Below are positions 45,504-58,557 of a stretch of 64,000 nt of DNA, in pieces. Every line of letters begins with the position of its first letter. The stretch's first letter is position 1. Below the pieces are notes generated by a model. It did not search any database, was not told the DNA's origin, and was given only the letters and a program-made list of their open reading frames with translations. This DNA is from Sweltsa coloradensis. Lineage: Eukaryota; Arthropoda; Insecta; Plecoptera; Chloroperlidae. A program made the position numbers and the translations under genes. Where the stretch lies: contig JAMZAV010000447.1 of NCBI GenBank assembly GCA_024449915.1, forward strand, positions 124,001 through 188,000, read 5' to 3'.

Positions 45504-46605
45504 GTAAGTACTCAGTTATAGTTCAGTTAGGGATTTTTTTTATTACATTTAAACTCTTTTCGTGTTTTATATTTAACCCTACTTAGTTGATTATTATGCT
45601 ATAATTCCTATTAAAAACTCTGTTATGTAAACCACCCCCTACAATAACATACAGGAAGGAAAGCAAACCTGTCACAATAAAAAACCTTTCTCCCCTAATA
45701 TTGTGTAGAGCCAACTTAGCGTAAGTCCACCCATAATCCGGAAACAGCACCCATAAAACTCTGTCACCGAGGGAGCCAGCGAGGCGGCAAAGGATATTTT
45801 TGGTTTTATATGTTCGGGAGGAACCTCAGACGTCATATTTTTACTACGCAGAACAATAATTTCTCCCCACTTTCAATAAATATGGATTATTGCTCAGTTT
45901 ATGGTGGAAAGAGTGTTCAATAATGGATGATATTATACGAAGTGAATTTTTCAAACGATCTTTAAGAGAGCTTTTTTTTTCGAGGGGACGGATAATCAAA
46001 AGATAATAAAATATAAGAAATAATGACCAATCTCATTTTATAAACAGTCACCAACCACCATACATTGAAAAGTTTCCTTGTATAAATACATAACTTTGAA
46101 ATGTAGATACTTTCTCGCCATGCACTATAGTTTCTGAAATCACATTTCTAGTGTCTAAATTTGACACACTACTTCAAAATATGAAATCTTAAGATACACA
46201 TTTTTCGCCGATTCCAATGCACGACGGATAATGTACAATCAAAAGGAACCCACAATGCATTTTAGATAAGTGTGACTTAATTGTGCACTTTTAAAATAAA
46301 GAAAATTCTATGAAACAAATTTCGTTAACTTTTCCCCGGAAACTTATTAAAAACAAAATTTAAACAAATACTGCCATCTTAATTTGACTAGAAAACTAAT
46401 GCCTATCATCTAAGAAAAAAATTAAATCAGTTGAAGATGTTGCCAGCCAACTAGATATTGATTTTTTGAAATCTTTTGTTGATTGACATCTCCATCTGAT
46501 TAATTTTTTTAAAAGATGGCAGACTTGGGTTTTCTGGTCTAATTGAGATGGGAGTATTTGTTTAATGTTGTATTTTATTGTTCTTAGTGTTCAGTCAATA
46601 AACCT
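45504..46605. other. noncoding DNA
   Basis: No supported feature seen. Confidence 0.5.
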
Positions 46606-46640
46606 GTGGAAGGCGACTGAAAAGTTGTCGAAATATTGTT
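46606..46640. repeat. hairpin motif of the CGAAATATTG type
   Basis: GTGGAAGGCGACTGAAAAG, TTGTCGAAATATTG: a short GCGACT/AGTTGTC stem beside CGAAATATTG, as in the motif at 45461. Confidence 0.5.
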
Positions 46641-49150
46641 TCATATAGTTTTCTCTATTTTCAAAGTGCAGTGTACTGTCCAAATAACTCGATGTCATTA
46701 CATTATTAATTATGTATTAGCATAATGTTTGGGGGTGGAGAGGGATTGTGGGGTCGAAGCATGGGGTATATGTGGCGGCGAGGGGGGGGGGGGGAGTTGA
46801 ATGATAATCTCACGCGTGTCTAACACACTTCCGCTTCTTTGCAACAGCTTCCGAGCTTGAAGCTGTTCACACTGCGCCTCTACAGACGCGCACGTGCAAA
46901 GGGACACATAGGGAGATAGAGGTGGATTCTTACGACATTGAGAAATAGTTTAGAACATCCAGTTCGTCTTATCGCGTGTGTTTAGTATAAGGAAATCCTG
47001 CGTGGATGTGTTGTCGTGCCGGATATGTCTGGAAGATTAGAAGGTGATGCAACCAGCAGACCCACTCAAACCAGATAATACGTCCTGAGGCATTTCAATT
47101 GTATTCGTGTGAATTGGCGTGATTATAATTTACTTTTAAAACATCAATTTTCTTAAACATTTTACTATCAACAAGTGTTCCAAAATCAAGAACTACAAAA
47201 TTCCTTGAGTATCTCTTGTAATAACGATAACATTAGGTGGTTTCGAGTAAATATCTGTTACAATTATCCACTTTAAGTGCATAATGAAAGCGTAAAATAA
47301 AGGTACACATACATATATAATTGCATTAATAAATATACATCAAACAAATCCTATCAACATTGCATTAAATAACCTCTCAAATCTATTTCATCATATTATG
47401 AATCAACTAAAATTTAAACAAATAACCTTACTTTACCAAATTCATTCTCGCATGATTTTGTTTATTTATAGACCTTCCTTTAAAACGTTTTATACTAAAC
47501 TAACAAATTGGGTTACAAACTACAGATATTTACTTAGCATCTGAATATGTATTTAATTTAATCACGCAAGAACTTTAGAATATATGGTTTCTGGTACCTT
47601 TTTAAAAGTACGTATAAATAATGTACGTCATATAATAAATAGTAATATTAAACATTTTAATTGGTACATTAATCCAAGTTTAAACCGTGTAATAGTGAAA
47701 ATAAATGAGGGCAACATTATTTTATTTCTTACCCGTTGTAATGTATAATCTTACTTGGATACTTTTCACGTCGGTGTTTAAAGATGAAACCTTTAGTAAA
47801 TTTCCGTCTCCCAGTTTTCCTTCGGTTAATTATTTAAAATGTATGTTTTATACCTCGCCATTTATAAAAGTATCATCCCATCCTCAGCTCAGTTTGTTAT
47901 CGTTAAAGTGAGAGATTACCCCACTTTATTCAACATGTTACTTAACTTAAATCAGCCCTGGAGATTGTTATTAATTTGTAGGTCAAACCAATTTTTCTTT
48001 GAAATTGTTAATGCATGATTAGAAAGCTGTCCTTTGTAAATGATGATAGGAACCTACCTCCCCCCCCCTCACCCTAGATTTGAACTAGATTGATAATAAG
48101 GAATTGAGTACTTGAGTTTGTATCCCTCTGTTGCACCTTGATTTTTCCTGCTTTATATTGCAAATTATTGCTTGTAACTAAAAAGGAAAGACGTTTAATA
48201 ACTAAATAAAGTTAAAACATATTTGTATTCATTGTTTAAAATTATAATAAACTATCATTGCTGTTGGGTTACCTACTTGTTTTGTAACTTACTAAAAACT
48301 ATTTAATTGTTTAATGTTGATAACTTTAAAAGTGTCCCGTTACAGTTTTTTATGGAAACTTTTCAATTAAGTATCGCTATTTTGAATCGGACAATAATGT
48401 TGTTAATAAAAATATTCGGTAATAATTTGCTTTTTGTGACATTTTCCTGTTTCATATTCAACAAAAACTTCACGATGAGGTTGCGATCTCTTACTACAAC
48501 TCAAATACCATAAATAAATACTAATCAGTGTATTTTTAACTTTTCCGTATTTTAAAGAACTTTTAAAAATTACATTAAATTCGTCTTTATTTTATTAATT
48601 AAAATGGGCAAACTTAACTTTAAACTACATACTCATAAATCGAGTAAAGTTACTTCCATCCTACACTTACTAACCAAACCCCAATAAGAATCCACTCATC
48701 GTCTTGAATAGAACTTAAGCATTACAAGTGACACAAGAAGAAAATATTTCACTGAAAGAGTTTTGTTGATTTTGAGGCCGCAGAAGAAAAACGTACTGAT
48801 TTGATTAAATGCAAATACAGTGCATTGTATTGAATCTCCCTGAAAGATGACAATAGATTATAAGTGGCTTTGAACCTGCTGGTAGTATCTTCGATGAGCA
48901 TTTTTTATTACACCACCTTTAAGAGCATTAACTACTAAGTTTGATGACATCACCTCCCACTGTAGTCATTAAAAGTCATTGAAGCTATTGTACACCTTAG
49001 CTCGTCACTTTAAACCCGTATGAAATAATGTGTTCAACTTGAAAGGGTGCATTTAATAGCACATTGCGCAAAATGTCATAAAATACGTTTATACTGCAGT
49101 AATTTCAATCTGTCATCAAGATTCAAAAGTTTCTACACTGTATTTATCTG
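46641..49150. other. noncoding DNA
   Basis: AT-rich with a G run near 46781-46793 and a C run near 48060-48068. Short frames at 47705 and 48307 are AT-rich and unrecognised; I do not call them. Confidence 0.45.
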
Positions 49151-52100
49151 ACTTTTTGGTTTGGATTTTAATCTAGTACATCACCTTTAAGCAGATGGAA
49201 TTACATGCTGTTCGTTTGATAGTAGCTAGTTATGAAATACAATTTTCTCAGCAAAAGCTCTACTAACGTAATTTGCATATAGCTGATTATGCAACATGCT
49301 ATGGTATTATCTTAAAACTCACAACATACACTATGATAATTTTGCGTTTTACTTATTCTACACAAAAAAAACTTCACGGCAGGGAAAAAAGATTTTTTGT
49401 TTTATTTTTGTTATTTTTTTTTTTTACTTAAGAAAGCACGTAATCGTAATGTGACGTAGATATCTAAGAAGTTACTTCTCGAACTCAACTCATTGTGCCA
49501 GCGCTGCTATTCTGTTAACATTGATGTTATCAGTTGATGATGTGAGCAATTATTTTATAACACAATATTTATAATGTATATAATACGAAGTTATAAAAAA
49601 TTATTTAGAAAGGATAAACAACAAAATTAATCTGGGATTACATGACAGCATACATACACTTTTTTTTAATTTTTAATTTCTGAATTGTAGTAAATAAAAA
49701 GCAGACAAAATAATAAATAAAAGCAGTTATTTTTAATGTCAATAACACAAGATCATTTATAACATAATAAAATATAATTTTTATTGTTGATCGGGCTGTT
49801 CTGTCGCGATGTAAATAATCAACGTTTGTTCAAAGACGATGCTCAATAGACCATAATAACAACAAAAATGACATCAACGGGACGTGAAACATTGTGTGAC
49901 ATGAAATGTGGAATGAAATAAATAAAAACTGAATAAAGTGAATTCGATTGAATAAAAAATAAAAAATACAAGGAATGCGGTAAATAACGAGTTTGGTTAA
50001 TTGGAGTGAGAAATATTTTTTAGGTATCGTGTAAACAATACCAATGTGAAATGTTTTCTATTAAAACTTAAATTAATTGAGTTAAATTAAAAATATTTCT
50101 CTTGGGAAGTTCATAGTATAACAAACACATGCAAACCAAATTCATCAATCATGTATGTTTGACGTAAATTCTCCCATCCTTTGCTCCGAATGGCTGTGTC
50201 AGGCGCCCCAAACAGCATCTGCATAATATAATACTCGTGTTATTGCCGAGTGAGGCGACTGTAGTTCGATATGATGAACCCCTGTGTCTTCCCCATGTCT
50301 CACCACCATTAGGCTCATGTTGTCTACGTGCTTACAAAGGTGTCTTCTTTCACAGAGCCCGAGGGATAAGACGAGTCTGTTACTTGGGGCTCTCCAGACT
50401 TCCTGTGTTTTAACACATTTTCAAAGAGAAAATACGTGACATTCTTATTTGGAAATATCTTCATGATCATAGTTTTTACGCCACAAATATAAAATATATA
50501 TTTTTGAGCCAGTATACGATAGTCGTCTATGCGATAATAATGCTGAAGAAATCTTGCCCCTCTCCACGCATTATTTTAATTTTCACCAATCGTTTCCCCG
50601 AAATGCATCTCTTTCCTGTCTGTACGTCTGTGTGTGATTGTGTCACGTCTTACGGTAAAACCGAACATGACTTCCGATTGACATGTGTTTTTTTGTTGAT
50701 ATCCCCTTTAATAAGAGTGATTCAGAATGGTTTTGATGACCCTTTGGGTCTGGGAGACGGGTCTTGACTTAAAAAGTATATTTGCGTATTCGGCACCTCC
50801 ACCAACAGATTTCTTTTCATTGGATACGATTTTATTTGCGTGTTCTTCTTAAAAAAATCTGTTTGTAAAGTAGCTTCGATCCTAATTTAAAGTAGACTTC
50901 TCCCGGACCTTTGCTTGTTTTAATTATGTGGCGTAAAGTTTGTAGTTTTCTCTCAAAATTATAGACAGCATAGCAAACTACACGTTTTATAGATTTGTAT
51001 TAATTCAATGCAGTGTTATAATGCAGTTATGCCGTAGTTGATTTTAAAGTTGTATTCTAAAAGACAATATGTAGGCACGATAGAAATGATATGTCAAGTC
51101 ACAAGAGTATGGTGTCGAAAAAATCAGACGTTTAAAGAAAGATAGTGATGTGTGTGCTTTGTCCAGAGCCCACGATTCTACTTTGCTGAAAGAAGCCTAT
51201 AGTTAACAAATATTAATTTGTCATTATATAACAATAAGTTATGATTATGAGTATTATAAAATGTTGGTACTTATTATTTCCATATAATTAAGTAAACAAA
51301 ATACTGGTCTATTATAAATACAAGTAGGTTTTACTTTGTTTAATACCGTTGACTACAGCATTACATAATGACGTTGAGTAAAGCGAATACCCCTGTAGCT
51401 TTCATTATGTCTCGAATTAATTCAACAACGTTATCCGCTTAACCGCTGAAAACAATTCTGCTTTCTCTTCGACTAAGCTTTCACTACAAAGCGCACAGAG
51501 GTCGTGTCAGACAGTTAATTGAATCCTTCGAATCCAAAGCCTTTGTTTCTGCCGTGGATAAATGTAAATAACGGCTCGAATCTCCGGCAAGAGAGATAAA
51601 GCCAAAGAAGTCAATTCTCATTACGCCGATTTCAAAGAGTTTATTCCGTGCTTTCCGAATACGATAGAAGAGGATCCAAATACTTAGAGCAGTGTCGAGT
51701 TACAGGTTGTAAACAAAAAACATTGCAAATATTAGAGAGACAATATTGTAGTCATAGGAACTCTCCACCAGTGAAATTATTAGGATACATCATCAAATCT
51801 ATGACAATCCGTTGATAGAACATTATGAACAATGTTCATCATTATTCGTTTTCGTTATAATATTCAATTATGTTATCGCTATAATAAGCGAGTGTGAATT
51901 AGTGTTTACAACATGTGGTTTTATACCGTTTCTTCTTTAATCATTGAAGTACTTTATCGTGAAAATATTTTCCAAATTTTCACGTCAAAGCCGGTAAAAA
52001 AGGGAGTTTGAATGGAACAGGTCACAATGCGTCTAGATTGCAATCAAGTCCATATTCACCAAAGTTTGTGACCTTTCAACAATACCTCAGTCAATACTAC

Positions 52101-52162
52101 ACCCTTCGGAAGGTTATTGATTATACGGCAAATCAATTCTATTTTAAACAATACAGAGAATT
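49151..52162 (+). repeat. 3-kb direct tandem duplication, copy 1
   Basis: The whole segment recurs at 52163-55202 in the same orientation. Offsets by eye are 3018 near the start, 3016 at 49451/52467 and about 3002 near the end, so only small indels separate the copies. It includes a family D copy and a GC-balanced block at about 51420-51690. It has no recognised gene; short frames occur in both copies but with length differences, which argues against coding. Confidence 0.97.
50615..50804 (+). mobile_element. family D repeat (in copy 1)
   Basis: CTGTCTGTACGTCTGTGTG, GGTAAAACCGAACATGAC, TTCCGATTGACATGTG, TGACCCTTTGGGTCTGGG and CGGCACCTCCACCAAC. It lies inside the duplicated segment, so it predates the duplication. 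Confidence 0.75.
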
Positions 52163-55100
52163 GACTGGTTTTTTGGTTTGGATTTTTTATCTAGTACATC
52201 ACCTTTAAGCAGATGGAATTACATCTGTTCGTTGATAGTAGCTAGTTATGAAATACAATTTTCTCAGCAAAAAGCTCTACTTACGTGATTTGCATATAGC
52301 TGATTATGCAACATGCTATGGTATTATCTTAAAACTCCAACATACACTATGATAATTTGCGTTTTACTTATTCTACAAAAAAAAAAAACTTCACGGCAGG
52401 GAAAAAAAAATTTGTTATTATTTTTGTTATTTTGTTTTTTTACTTAAGAAAGCACGTAATCGTAATGTGACGTAGATATCTAAGAAGTTACTTCTCGAAC
52501 TCAACTCATTGTGCCAGCGCTGCTATTCTGTTAACATTGATGTTATCAGTTGATGATGTGAGCAATTATTTTATAACACAATATTTATAATGTATATAAT
52601 ACGAAGTTATAAAAAATTATTTAGAAAGGATAAACAACAAAATTAATCTGGGATTACATGACAGCATACATACACTTTTTTTTTAATTTTAAATTTCTGA
52701 ATTGTAGTTAATAAAAAGCAGACAAAATAATAAATAAAAGCAGTTATTTTTAATGTCAATAACACAAGATCATTTATAACATAATAAAATATAATTTTTA
52801 TTGTTGATCGGGCTGTTCTGTCGCGATGTAAATAATCAACGTTTGTTCAAAGACGATGCTCAATAGACCATAATAACAACAAAAATGACATCAACGGGAC
52901 GTGAAACATTGTGTGACATGAAATGTGGAATGAAATAAATAAAAACTGAATAAAGAGAATTCGATTGAATAAAAAATAAAAATACAAGGAATGCGGTACA
53001 TAACGAGTTTAGTTAATTGGAGTGAGAAATATTTTTTAGGTATCGTGTAAACAATACCAATGTGAAATGTTTTCTTTTAAAACTTTAATTAATTGAGTTG
53101 AAATAAAAATATTTCTCTTGGAAAGTTCATAGTTTAACATACACGTGCAAACCAAATTCATCAATCATGTATGTTTGACGTAAATTCTCCCATCCTATGC
53201 TCCAAACGGCTGTGTCAGGCACCCCAAACAGCATCTGCATAATATAATACTTGTGTTATTGCCGATGTGAGGTGACTGTAGTTCGATATAACGCACCCCC
53301 TGTGTCTTCCCCATGTCTCACCACCATTAGGCTCATGTTGTCTACGTGCTTACAAAGGTGTCTTCTTTCACAGAGCCCGAGGGATAAGACGAGTCTGTTA
53401 CTTGGGGCTCTCCAGACCTCCTGTGTTTTAACACATTTTCAAAGAGAAAATACGTGACATTCTTATTTGGAAATATCTCCATGATCATAGTTTTTACGCC
53501 ACAAATATAAAATATATATTTTTTGAGCCAGTATACGATAGTCGTCCATGCGATAATAATGCTGAAGAAATCTTGCCCCTCTCATGCATTATTTTAATTT
53601 TCACCAATCTTTTCCCCCGAAATGCATCTCTTTCCTGTCTGTACGTCTGCGTGTGATTGTGTCACGTCTTACGGAAAAACCAAAACATGACTTCCGATTG
53701 ACATGTGTTTTTTTTGTTGATATCCCCTTTAATAAGAGTGATTCAGAATGGGTTTTGGTGACCCTTTGGGTCAGGGAGAGGGTCTTGACTTAAAAAGTAT
53801 ATTTGCGTATTCGGCACCCTCAACCATCAGATTTCTTCACTGGATACGATTTTATTTGCGTGTTCTTCTTAAAAAATCTGTTTGTAAAGTAGCTTCGATC
53901 CTAATTTAAAGCAGACTTCTCCCGGACCTTTGCTTGTTTTAATTATGTGGCGTAAAGTTTGTAGTTTTCTCTCAAAATTATAGACAGCATAGCAAACTAC
54001 ACGTTTTATAGATTTGTATTAATTCAATGCATGTTTTATAACGCAGTTTTGCCGTAGTTGATTTTAAAGTTGTATTCTAAAAGACAATATGTAGGACCGA
54101 TATAAATGATATGTCAAGTCACAAGAGTATGGTGTCGAAAAAATCAGACGTTTAAAGAAAGATAGTGATGTGTGTGCTTTGTCCAGAGCCCACGATTCTA
54201 CTTTGCTGAAAGAAGCCTATAGTTAACAAATATTAATTTGTCATTATATAACAATAAGTTATGATTATGAGTATTATAAAATGTTGGTACTTATTACAAA
54301 ATACTGGTCTATTATAAATACAAGCCGGTTTTACTTGACATAATACCGTTGACTACAGCATTACATAATGACGTTGAGTATAGCGAATACCCCTGTAGCT
54401 TTCATTATGTCTCGAATTAATTCAACAACGTTATCCGCTAAACCGCTGAAAACAATTCTGCTTTCTCTTCGACTAAGCTTTCACTAGAAAGCGCACAGGG
54501 GTCGTGTCAGACAGTTAATTGAATCCTTCGAATCCAAAGCCTTTGTTTCTGCCGTGGATGAATGTAAATAACGGCTCGAATCTCCGGCAAGAGAGGTAAA
54601 GCCAAAGAAGTCAATTCTCATTACGACGATTCCAAAGAGTTTATTCCGTGCTTTCCGAATACGATAGAAGAGGATCCAAATGCTTTGAGCAGTGTTCGAG
54701 TTACAGGTTGTAAACAAAAAAACATTGCAAATATTAGAGAGACAATATTGTAGTCATAGGAACTCTCCACCAGTGAAATTATTAGGATACATAATCAAAT
54801 CTATGACAATCCGTTGATAGAACATTATGAACAATGTTCATCATTATTCGTTTTCGTTATAATATTCAATTATGTTATCGCTATAATAAGCGAGTGTGAA
54901 TTAGTGTTTACAACATGTGGTTTTATACCGTTTCTTCTTTAATCATTGAAGTACTTTATCGTGAAAATAGTTTCCAAATTTTCACGTCAAAGCCGGTAAA
55001 AAAGAGAGTTTGAATGGAACAGGTCACAATGCGTCTAGATTGCAATCAAGTCCATATTCACCAAAAGTTGTTTGTGACCTTTTCAACACAATTACACTCA

Positions 55101-55202
55101 GCCAAGTACTAATCACCCTACAGGAAAGGTTATTTGATTATACGGCAATTAATTTCGTTTATTACTAATTACTTTATAATTTTAAACAATACAGAGAATT
55201 GA
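52163..55202 (+). repeat. 3-kb direct tandem duplication, copy 2
   Basis: Starts at the end of copy 1: the outer ends read ...AGAGAATTGACT before both the junction (about 52166) and the final boundary (about 55202), and copy 1 itself starts at a TGACT (about 49150). A 20-base deletion relative to copy 1 is visible near 54294. The last 150 bases differ more strongly, with several small insertions. Divergence is a few percent by eye. Confidence 0.97.
53633..53826 (+). mobile_element. family D repeat (in copy 2)
   Basis: The duplicate of the element at 50615. Its terminus has decayed to GGCACCCTCAACCATC, so the conserved end has changed since the duplication. Confidence 0.75.
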
Positions 55203-55610
55203 CTAACCGACTTTAATAAACCGAAATTATAAACAAAATCAGCTTTAATAAACTACTTCTATGAAAAGGGTGCGCAAAAAGTTTGGGGATAGCTTTTCTT
55301 CAACAATGTTTTATTTGTGTTTGAAGTTAATTACATGCCACACATGAAACTATAATAATCACATTAATTATTGCTTTAAAATCGACTGGCAAGTGAAAAT
55401 ATTTTTTAAATTATTGTATGGCAAATAATCACATCAAACCCAACTGTTAAATTTACGCCACCAATTTTGCTGCCAAGTGTACGATGTTTCGATGCAGAGA
55501 CGACACAGATGGAATTGATATTAAGGATATTTGAATTTGTTGTTGTTAATCATTATTTTATTTTACATTGTGGTTGTAATATGACTATTTCAAACTTCAC
55601 TTATTTATTG
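55203..55610. other. noncoding DNA
   Basis: No supported feature seen. Confidence 0.5.
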
Positions 55611-55705
55611 TGTCTGCATATATGTTATTAGTTTCATTTAGCTGTCCTCCTTTGTAGATAATGTCTTATAACTGAATGGGATATGCTTATGTTAAATGAA
55701 TAAAT
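55611..55705 (-). mobile_element. family E fragment
   Basis: AGCTGTCCTCCTTTGTAGA and TATAACTGAATGGGATA are the reverse complement of the AGGAGGACA and TATCCTATTCAGTT parts of family E. Confidence 0.5.
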
Positions 55706-56232
55706 AAATACATAATTAAAAGTTTTGCTCGTACGGAAGCCTCACTCTTCAATATAATTGACAATTTGTTACAAAATTCATGAATACAATGAGAATTGGT
55801 TCACGAACTCATCTAAAATCAATTACTGGTGTGTCCAGCAGGCTACGCGTGGCAGGTAAACTCTCATTATCTCTTATCTGGTGATCAAGCGCAGAGCAAT
55901 TAGATACTATCTGTACGTCGTGTTAGCCACGCTTCAGGCAAGTGGCTTGCAATGAACACTACAATCACGAGCGTTGCACAATGTAGCAAGCTGACAACTG
56001 ACGTGCTGAGTGCTACATTGAGAGGGTTTGAGGGTTCGGACATAGCTGAATAGTGGTGTAAACTTTTAAACTGGGTAGACATTACACTAAAGTTTTTCAA
56101 AATGGAACAAAAGATCCCGTTCAGTGTTAAGATTTGATAAATTAGTACTACTATCTTGAATTTCAAACTGTAGGCTTTTGCGGCCCGGAATATACCTTAA
56201 AATAATTTGATTGGGACATTTCGCCTCTTAGA
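55706..56232. other. noncoding DNA
   Basis: No supported feature seen. Confidence 0.5.
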
Positions 56233-56341
56233 TCAAGTATTTCTGTGGAACAGAATTACGTCATAGTTGAGAAATTCCTCGTGTTTCCGCAGGTACTACT
56301 GACATCATTTGACATATCAAGATATTGTGAAATACTTCGTT
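56233..56341 (+). repeat. 109-base direct repeat, copy 1
   Basis: Identical to 56876-56984 except one base seen (CCTCGTG against CCTCATG). The unit has short inverted ends AAGTATTTC/GAAATACTT, so it may itself be a tiny mobile element. Confidence 0.93.
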
Positions 56342-56875
56342 TTAGGATTGTATTTGCAAGTTTTTTGTTTTTATTTTTGTTTGGGGAAAACCAACAACAG
56401 TTTGGACTAAAACCCAAAGAGTAATATAAATGATTGATGCTGCAAATCGTCCCTATTAAATAATTTAAATCGCATTCGAAAGCTAATTTGGAACCTTCTT
56501 TAAAATACTTCTTGTAGTTTGGTTGTTAAGTATTCCAGAATAAGTGAGTTGAAGCTGTCAAAAAGTAAAGAACCGCTAAAAATTAATTAATAAAAACGCA
56601 CCAGAAACACTTTATTATGATAATATTTACGCCAAGGCAATCACTTAAGACACGACTCAAGTCTGTCTCTTTTCAAGAATAGTCCAAAAAAGAGTATTTT
56701 TCTTGAATTAAAAAAAGTTCTACTCCAGTGCATCATTTACTATTGCTATTGTCTTAACGCTCCCCCTCCCCCCTTCACAGCCACCACCCCTACTCCTGTA
56801 ACTAAAAGCCCTTGCAGATTCCCCGTCAGAGTGGCTGGTTGTTAGTTGCGTTAAGGTTAAGTGACGGACGAGCGC
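56342..56875. other. unique sequence between the two direct repeats
   Basis: 534 bases without a frame of note. A C-rich run lies at about 56761-56775. Confidence 0.5.
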
Positions 56876-56984
56876 TCAAGTATTTCTGTGGAACAGAATT
56901 ACGTCATAGTTGAGAAATTCCTCATGTTTCCGCAGGTACTACTGACATCATTTGACATATCAAGATATTGTGAAATACTTCGTT
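56876..56984 (+). repeat. 109-base direct repeat, copy 2
   Basis: Same orientation as copy 1, 643 bases downstream. Flanking bases differ between copies, so the repeat edges are sharp. Confidence 0.93.
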
Positions 56985-57256
56985 ATAATTAACAATAGAT
57001 AGCTGTAAACGCTATACTAACTCGTAAGGTCGTCGGATTAATGCCAAAAACAAGTTATCATTGTTCAGTTCTGTAAAGAAACCCATCTTCAATTAACACT
57101 CCACAGACAGATCGGAGACATGTGCCATTCTTCTAAGATCTGACTATTGAATCTTAAATCATGAATCTTGATATCTCCAGAAGAAATGTCTTGTTAGTCA
57201 CCAGAGAATCTCCGTAATCAAAATCAAACAAAAAACAAATAGTAAATAAATGTGGT
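56985..57256. other. noncoding DNA
   Basis: No supported feature. Confidence 0.5.
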
Positions 57257-58005
57257 AACCCGGCACCTCCACCAAAATCAGCTTTGAAATCACAAAATGT
57301 TAAATTCACTCAAAAATATCTCAATCCAATTTGATCTTGTCGCACATACAGCGTATAAGGTTCAAGAACAAAAATCTAAGATATTGACATTCACTTCTAT
57401 CCCTCCAATGATCATAACGTGAACAGTCACCACCGAATTCATACACTCAAAATTAAATCAAAATCAAAATTATTAGTATTTCACAAAAACTATAACAAAA
57501 GAAAATAAGGGTAAGAAATAAGTAAATAATCTTATATTTTGCCACATACCATGTGAGCCAAGAATCCATTAAGCCCTCCATACACATTGCGGCATTTATT
57601 ATATGCAATTTTTTCCGGTTAACCGAATGCGATGTGGCACACAAGTTAAAACCCGGCACCTCCACCAAAAGTAAGTTTATTTTAAATTCTTCGCACTCAC
57701 AAGTCACAATGGTTCCAACAATTACAAAACTTAAGATAATGACAAACATTTACTACTATCTATCCTACTACAGCACCGAAATAGTCACCACAGAACTCAT
57801 ATTCTAAACCAAAAATAGCATTCAAAATTATAATTTCATATTAAACCGTTACAAAATAACGAATTATGTTATGGAATGAGGACCTATTTTTTTTTGTGAG
57901 CCAATATACCTTGAAGAACTTATAAATAACAATCATTTTGTCCTTCTTTCTTCCAGTTATCGAATGTGATGGACGCAAGTTTTAACCCGGCACCTCCACC
58001 AAAAA
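57257..58005 (+). repeat. diverged tandem array with family D ends
   Basis: AACCCGGCACCTCCACCAAAA occurs at about 57257, 57650 and 57984, giving unit lengths of 393 and 334 bases. Before the second and third motifs the order TGTGAGCCAA, a T-rich stretch, AACCGAATGCGATG/TATCGAATGTGATG and CACAAGTT/CGCAAGTT is shared, so the units are related throughout and not just at the motif. Confidence 0.8.
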
Positions 58006-58492
58006 CGAGATACGTGTTTTTTCCCTCAAAAACGTCACAATTTATCTAGTGATCTTTCAAACAACGAAAGTATAAAATTTTGGATTCGGCACAAAAATCA
58101 AAATATGAAAATAATTATTGTATTTTTTAAAATTTTCTTCAATAATTTTAACTATCTTTAGAAGCCTCCTGCAATAAAACGCCTGGTCCATTAGCTCTTT
58201 AATACTATTCACAGTGAGTAAATTCATAAGTATGTTGATATTGGTCGATTTTTAGTTAACCGACTCCAGTATTATGACGTAATCACTCTTAGTGACTAAC
58301 CTAAAGTGCAGGTACATATGTACATTTTTGATTATGTCTTCTTGTTATTAATACCATTTTCAGACCTATCAAGGTCCTAGGAAATATTTATTAACACTTA
58401 TGTTTACATTTACGTAGTTATTCGATTTAATAATTATACTTATTCACGTTATTGTAAACAAAAGCGTCTAATATTTGTACTTACATCTACAG
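58006..58492. other. noncoding DNA, presumed intron or 5' flank
   Basis: Ends in ACTTACATCTACAG, a plausible splice acceptor immediately before 58493. No other feature. Confidence 0.4.
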
Positions 58493-58557
58493 ATTGGTTC
58501 CTACGGTAGCGCTGCGAGTGAGCATTTTGGCACTAGCTTTGAACAGTACCCTTTGCC

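Noticed and set aside
56233..56984. LTR retrotransposon with 109-base LTRs
   Set aside because: The repeats lack TG...CA ends, no primer-binding site or polypurine tract was seen, and flanks show no target duplication.
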